Source: Pleionea sediminis (GTDB lineage Bacteria; Pseudomonadota; Gammaproteobacteria; Enterobacterales; Kangiellaceae). Taken from it: DNA of 64,000 nucleotides. The notes under the pieces are model-generated. The model did not search any database. It saw nothing but the letters and a program-made list of their open reading frames with translations, and was not told the DNA's origin. Shown piece after piece: positions 62,693 to 64,000 of the stretch; the first letter of the stretch is position 1; each line of letters begins with the position of its first letter. The position numbers were made by a program, and so were the translations under genes. Where the stretch lies: the NCBI RefSeq assembly GCF_007570825.1, contig NZ_SUNB01000001.1, positions 1,798,001-1,862,000 on the forward strand, given 5' to 3'.

Positions 62693-63247
62693 ATGCAATG
62701 CCCAAAATGTAAATCAAAGGTTTTGAAGCCAACAAAATTAGAACAGGGATTTCCCGTATTAGGATGTGATCAATGTAATGGTATTCTCGTGTCGCTCTTA
62801 TATTACAGAGATTGGGCTGAAAGAGATTTATTCGACTCTGACACTGATACTAAAGCGAAAAAGGCGGAGCTAGATAAAGAGAGTATCAAAGATACAACGT
62901 CAGCTTTGTCCTGTCCTAAATGTCAGAAAATAATGCTCAAGTATAAAATATCTGGATGTACTCATAATCGATTAGATCTGTGCAGTACTTGTGATGAGGC
63001 TTGGTTAGATGGTGGCGAATGGGAGCTCCTCGAGTCTTTGGATGTTCAGCATCAAATGCCAAAAGTGTTTACAGAAGCTTGGCAAAGTCGATTAAGAAAA
63101 GAGCAAGCCGAGGTAAACCGGGAGAATCGACTCAAGAAAGTTATCGGAGACACAGATACTCAATCTGTTGTTGATTTTAAAAAGTGGTTGGATAGCCATC
63201 CAAAGCGTGCCGAAATAGTTTTTTATCTAGCTCATAAAGATAAATAA
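62693..63247 (+). CDS. zf-TFIIB-type zinc-ribbon protein
   Basis: The 184-residue protein has two zinc-ribbon-like blocks: C-P-K-C near residue 3 with C-D-Q-C near 25, and C-P-K-C near 74 with C-S-T-C near 96, followed by D-E-A-W-L-D-G-G-E, the zf-TFIIB hallmark. A helical C-terminal part follows (V-V-D-F-K-K-W-L-D-S-H-P). AAAGG lies eight bases upstream. Function is unknown. A terminator hairpin lies 18 bases before its start, so it probably has its own promoter or is attenuated. Confidence 0.8.
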   Translation: MQCPKCKSKVLKPTKLEQGFPVLGCDQCNGILVSLLYYRDWAERDLFDSDTDTKAKKAELDKESIKDTTSALSCPKCQKIMLKYKISGCTHNRLDLCSTCDEAWLDGGEWELLESLDVQHQMPKVFTEAWQSRLRKEQAEVNRENRLKKVIGDTDTQSVVDFKKWLDSHPKRAEIVFYLAHKDK

Positions 63248-63318
63248 AACCCTGGTAATTTTTGACTGCTTTGCATTGAATTGCCGCTGGAAAAAATATT
63301 GCCAGCGGCTAATGCTAT

Positions 63319-64000
63319 CTAAAGGTAGTCTCCATTATTATCAACTGCATTGAGCCTCATCGCATCAGGATTGGAGTCACTTGCATCGGGGATCCAATCA
63401 GATAAACACTCTCTTTCCAGAACACAAGGATCGGTTAACGTTTTTAAAAACGCAACTAAGTCATCGATTTCCTCATCCGATAAGTCGATTATTTCAATAA
63501 CATCACGGCTGGCGGTTCTATCTGAGTTCAATTTGTCGATTGCCATTTGTGTATTGGTAACCATATCGACTGCCTGAATATTTGGATCAATTTGAGACCA
63601 GTCATAATTATCGAGTGCAATTTGTGGATTCAAATGGTGGCGAACAACTGCTTCTAAGGTGGTATACGCTCCAGCGTGGCCCCATGGACCTGTTACCTCG
63701 ACATTTAAAAGTGAAGGAGTTCTAAAAGCAAAGCGATCATTTTCGTCGCTAGTTTCTCTATATCGACCAAAGTCATTATTACCTTTTTCGCCATCGCCTT
63801 TACCACGTCCCATTTGAATCATACCAATGTTATGGAAGTCTTCATCGGTAAAGAAATCACCACTGTGGCATGAAACACAATTCGCTCCTTTCTCTTCTTT
63901 TGAACTAAAAAATAAAATCGCGCCGCGTTTTTCCGATTCTGATAGTGCATCTTTCTTGCCTTCAATATATTCCTTCCAGTCATTGTTAATGAATACTTGT
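63319..64000 (-). CDS. Di-haem cytochrome c peroxidase / MauG family (partial, N-terminus outside window)
   Basis: An open frame enters from the right edge and ends at the TAG at 63319. The visible C-terminal 226 residues contain a haem c motif C-V-S-C-H, then F-R-T-P-S-L-L-N-V and G-P-W-G-H-A-G, and D-L-S-D-E-E-I-D-D-L-V-A-F-L-K-T-L, all typical of the second haem domain of CcpA/MauG proteins. It would be a periplasmic peroxidase or related enzyme. A Met 167 codons before the stop is an internal residue, not the start. Confidence 0.82.
   Translation of the reverse strand, partial: QVFINNDWKEYIEGKKDALSESEKRGAILFFSSKEEKGANCVSCHSGDFFTDEDFHNIGMIQMGRGKGDGEKGNNDFGRYRETSDENDRFAFRTPSLLNVEVTGPWGHAGAYTTLEAVVRHHLNPQIALDNYDWSQIDPNIQAVDMVTNTQMAIDKLNSDRTASRDVIEIIDLSDEEIDDLVAFLKTLTDPCVLERECLSDWIPDASDSNPDAMRLNAVDNNGDYL

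Noticed and set aside
63283-63309. Inverted repeat GCCGCTGG / CCAGCGGC between the zinc-ribbon and peroxidase genes as a terminator
   Set aside because: The stem is good but no T-tract follows on either strand; it may still act between convergent genes, but support is weak.
1-64000. Mobile elements, prophage, tRNA, rRNA or replication origin
   Set aside because: No transposase, integrase, terminal repeats, tRNA cloverleaf or origin repeats were seen.

Overview
The window is chromosomal DNA from an AT-rich, Gram-negative gammaproteobacterium. It looks like a free-living marine heterotroph of the Kangiella/Aliikangiella/Oceanospirillales type, but that placement is inferred from gene content and order and not from any marker comparison. 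Gammaproteobacterial signatures are the zapA-ssrS(6S RNA)-5-FCL block, the ygfB-pepP-ubiH-ubiI operon, ompR-envZ next to tex, dsbB, and rsd. There are no tRNAs, rRNAs, CRISPR arrays, transposases, integrases or phage genes, so this is a stable stretch with a few accessory modules.

Layout. (1) 1-12807, mostly minus strand: an exopolysaccharide locus of the exosortase A (XrtA/PEP-CTERM) type. It holds an export lipoprotein, a chain-length determinant, a degenerate tyrosine autokinase, a beta-barrel protein, an XrtA-type deacetylase, a FemAB-like protein, a second deacetylase, a Wzy/ligase, a GT4 glycosyltransferase and a Wzx-like flippase that runs off the left edge. A PLP enzyme sits on the other strand and a lone acyl carrier protein lies upstream. 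Neither the exosortase nor a PEP-CTERM substrate is in the window. (2) 12984-21331: housekeeping genes serA, rpiA, a 46-codon small ORF with its own terminator, 5-formyl-THF cyclo-ligase, 6S RNA, zapA, a ZapB-like coiled coil, ygfB, pepP, ubiH and ubiI. (3) 21360-38067: the most distinctive region. Three tandem outer-membrane beta-barrel genes are divergent from a tightly packed nine-gene operon: two unrecognised secreted proteins, three TPR proteins (two of them lipoproteins), an ExbB/TolQ, two ExbD/TolR and a TonB-like AgmX/PglI protein. The set resembles the Agl-Glt envelope machine of Myxococcus. One of the two ExbD proteins has Asn where the proton-carrying Asp is expected. The operon is followed by a 1680-codon lipoprotein with ten PKD repeats and a fibro-slime domain.

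(4) 38159-48887: envZ/ompR, tex, a candidate small RNA, a Yip1 protein, dsbB, a PAS histidine kinase, rsd, a monooxygenase-fold protein, an Mpo1-like protein and an FKBP lipoprotein. (5) 48990-64000: a WD40 lipoprotein, an M28 peptidase, bioA, rsmE, a hybrid kinase with a CheY-like regulator, a cytochrome b561/YceI pair, a divergent sigma-70 factor back to back with a MerR/CarH-like regulator, a periplasmic cyclophilin, nhaC, a zinc-ribbon protein and a di-haem peroxidase cut by the right edge.

Region 3 is the best candidate for an under-described system: a proton-driven, periplasm-spanning machine with dedicated outer-membrane barrels, possibly serving surface organisation, export or motility. 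Its function is inferred from composition only. Protein families were assigned by reading the translations; no database search was run.
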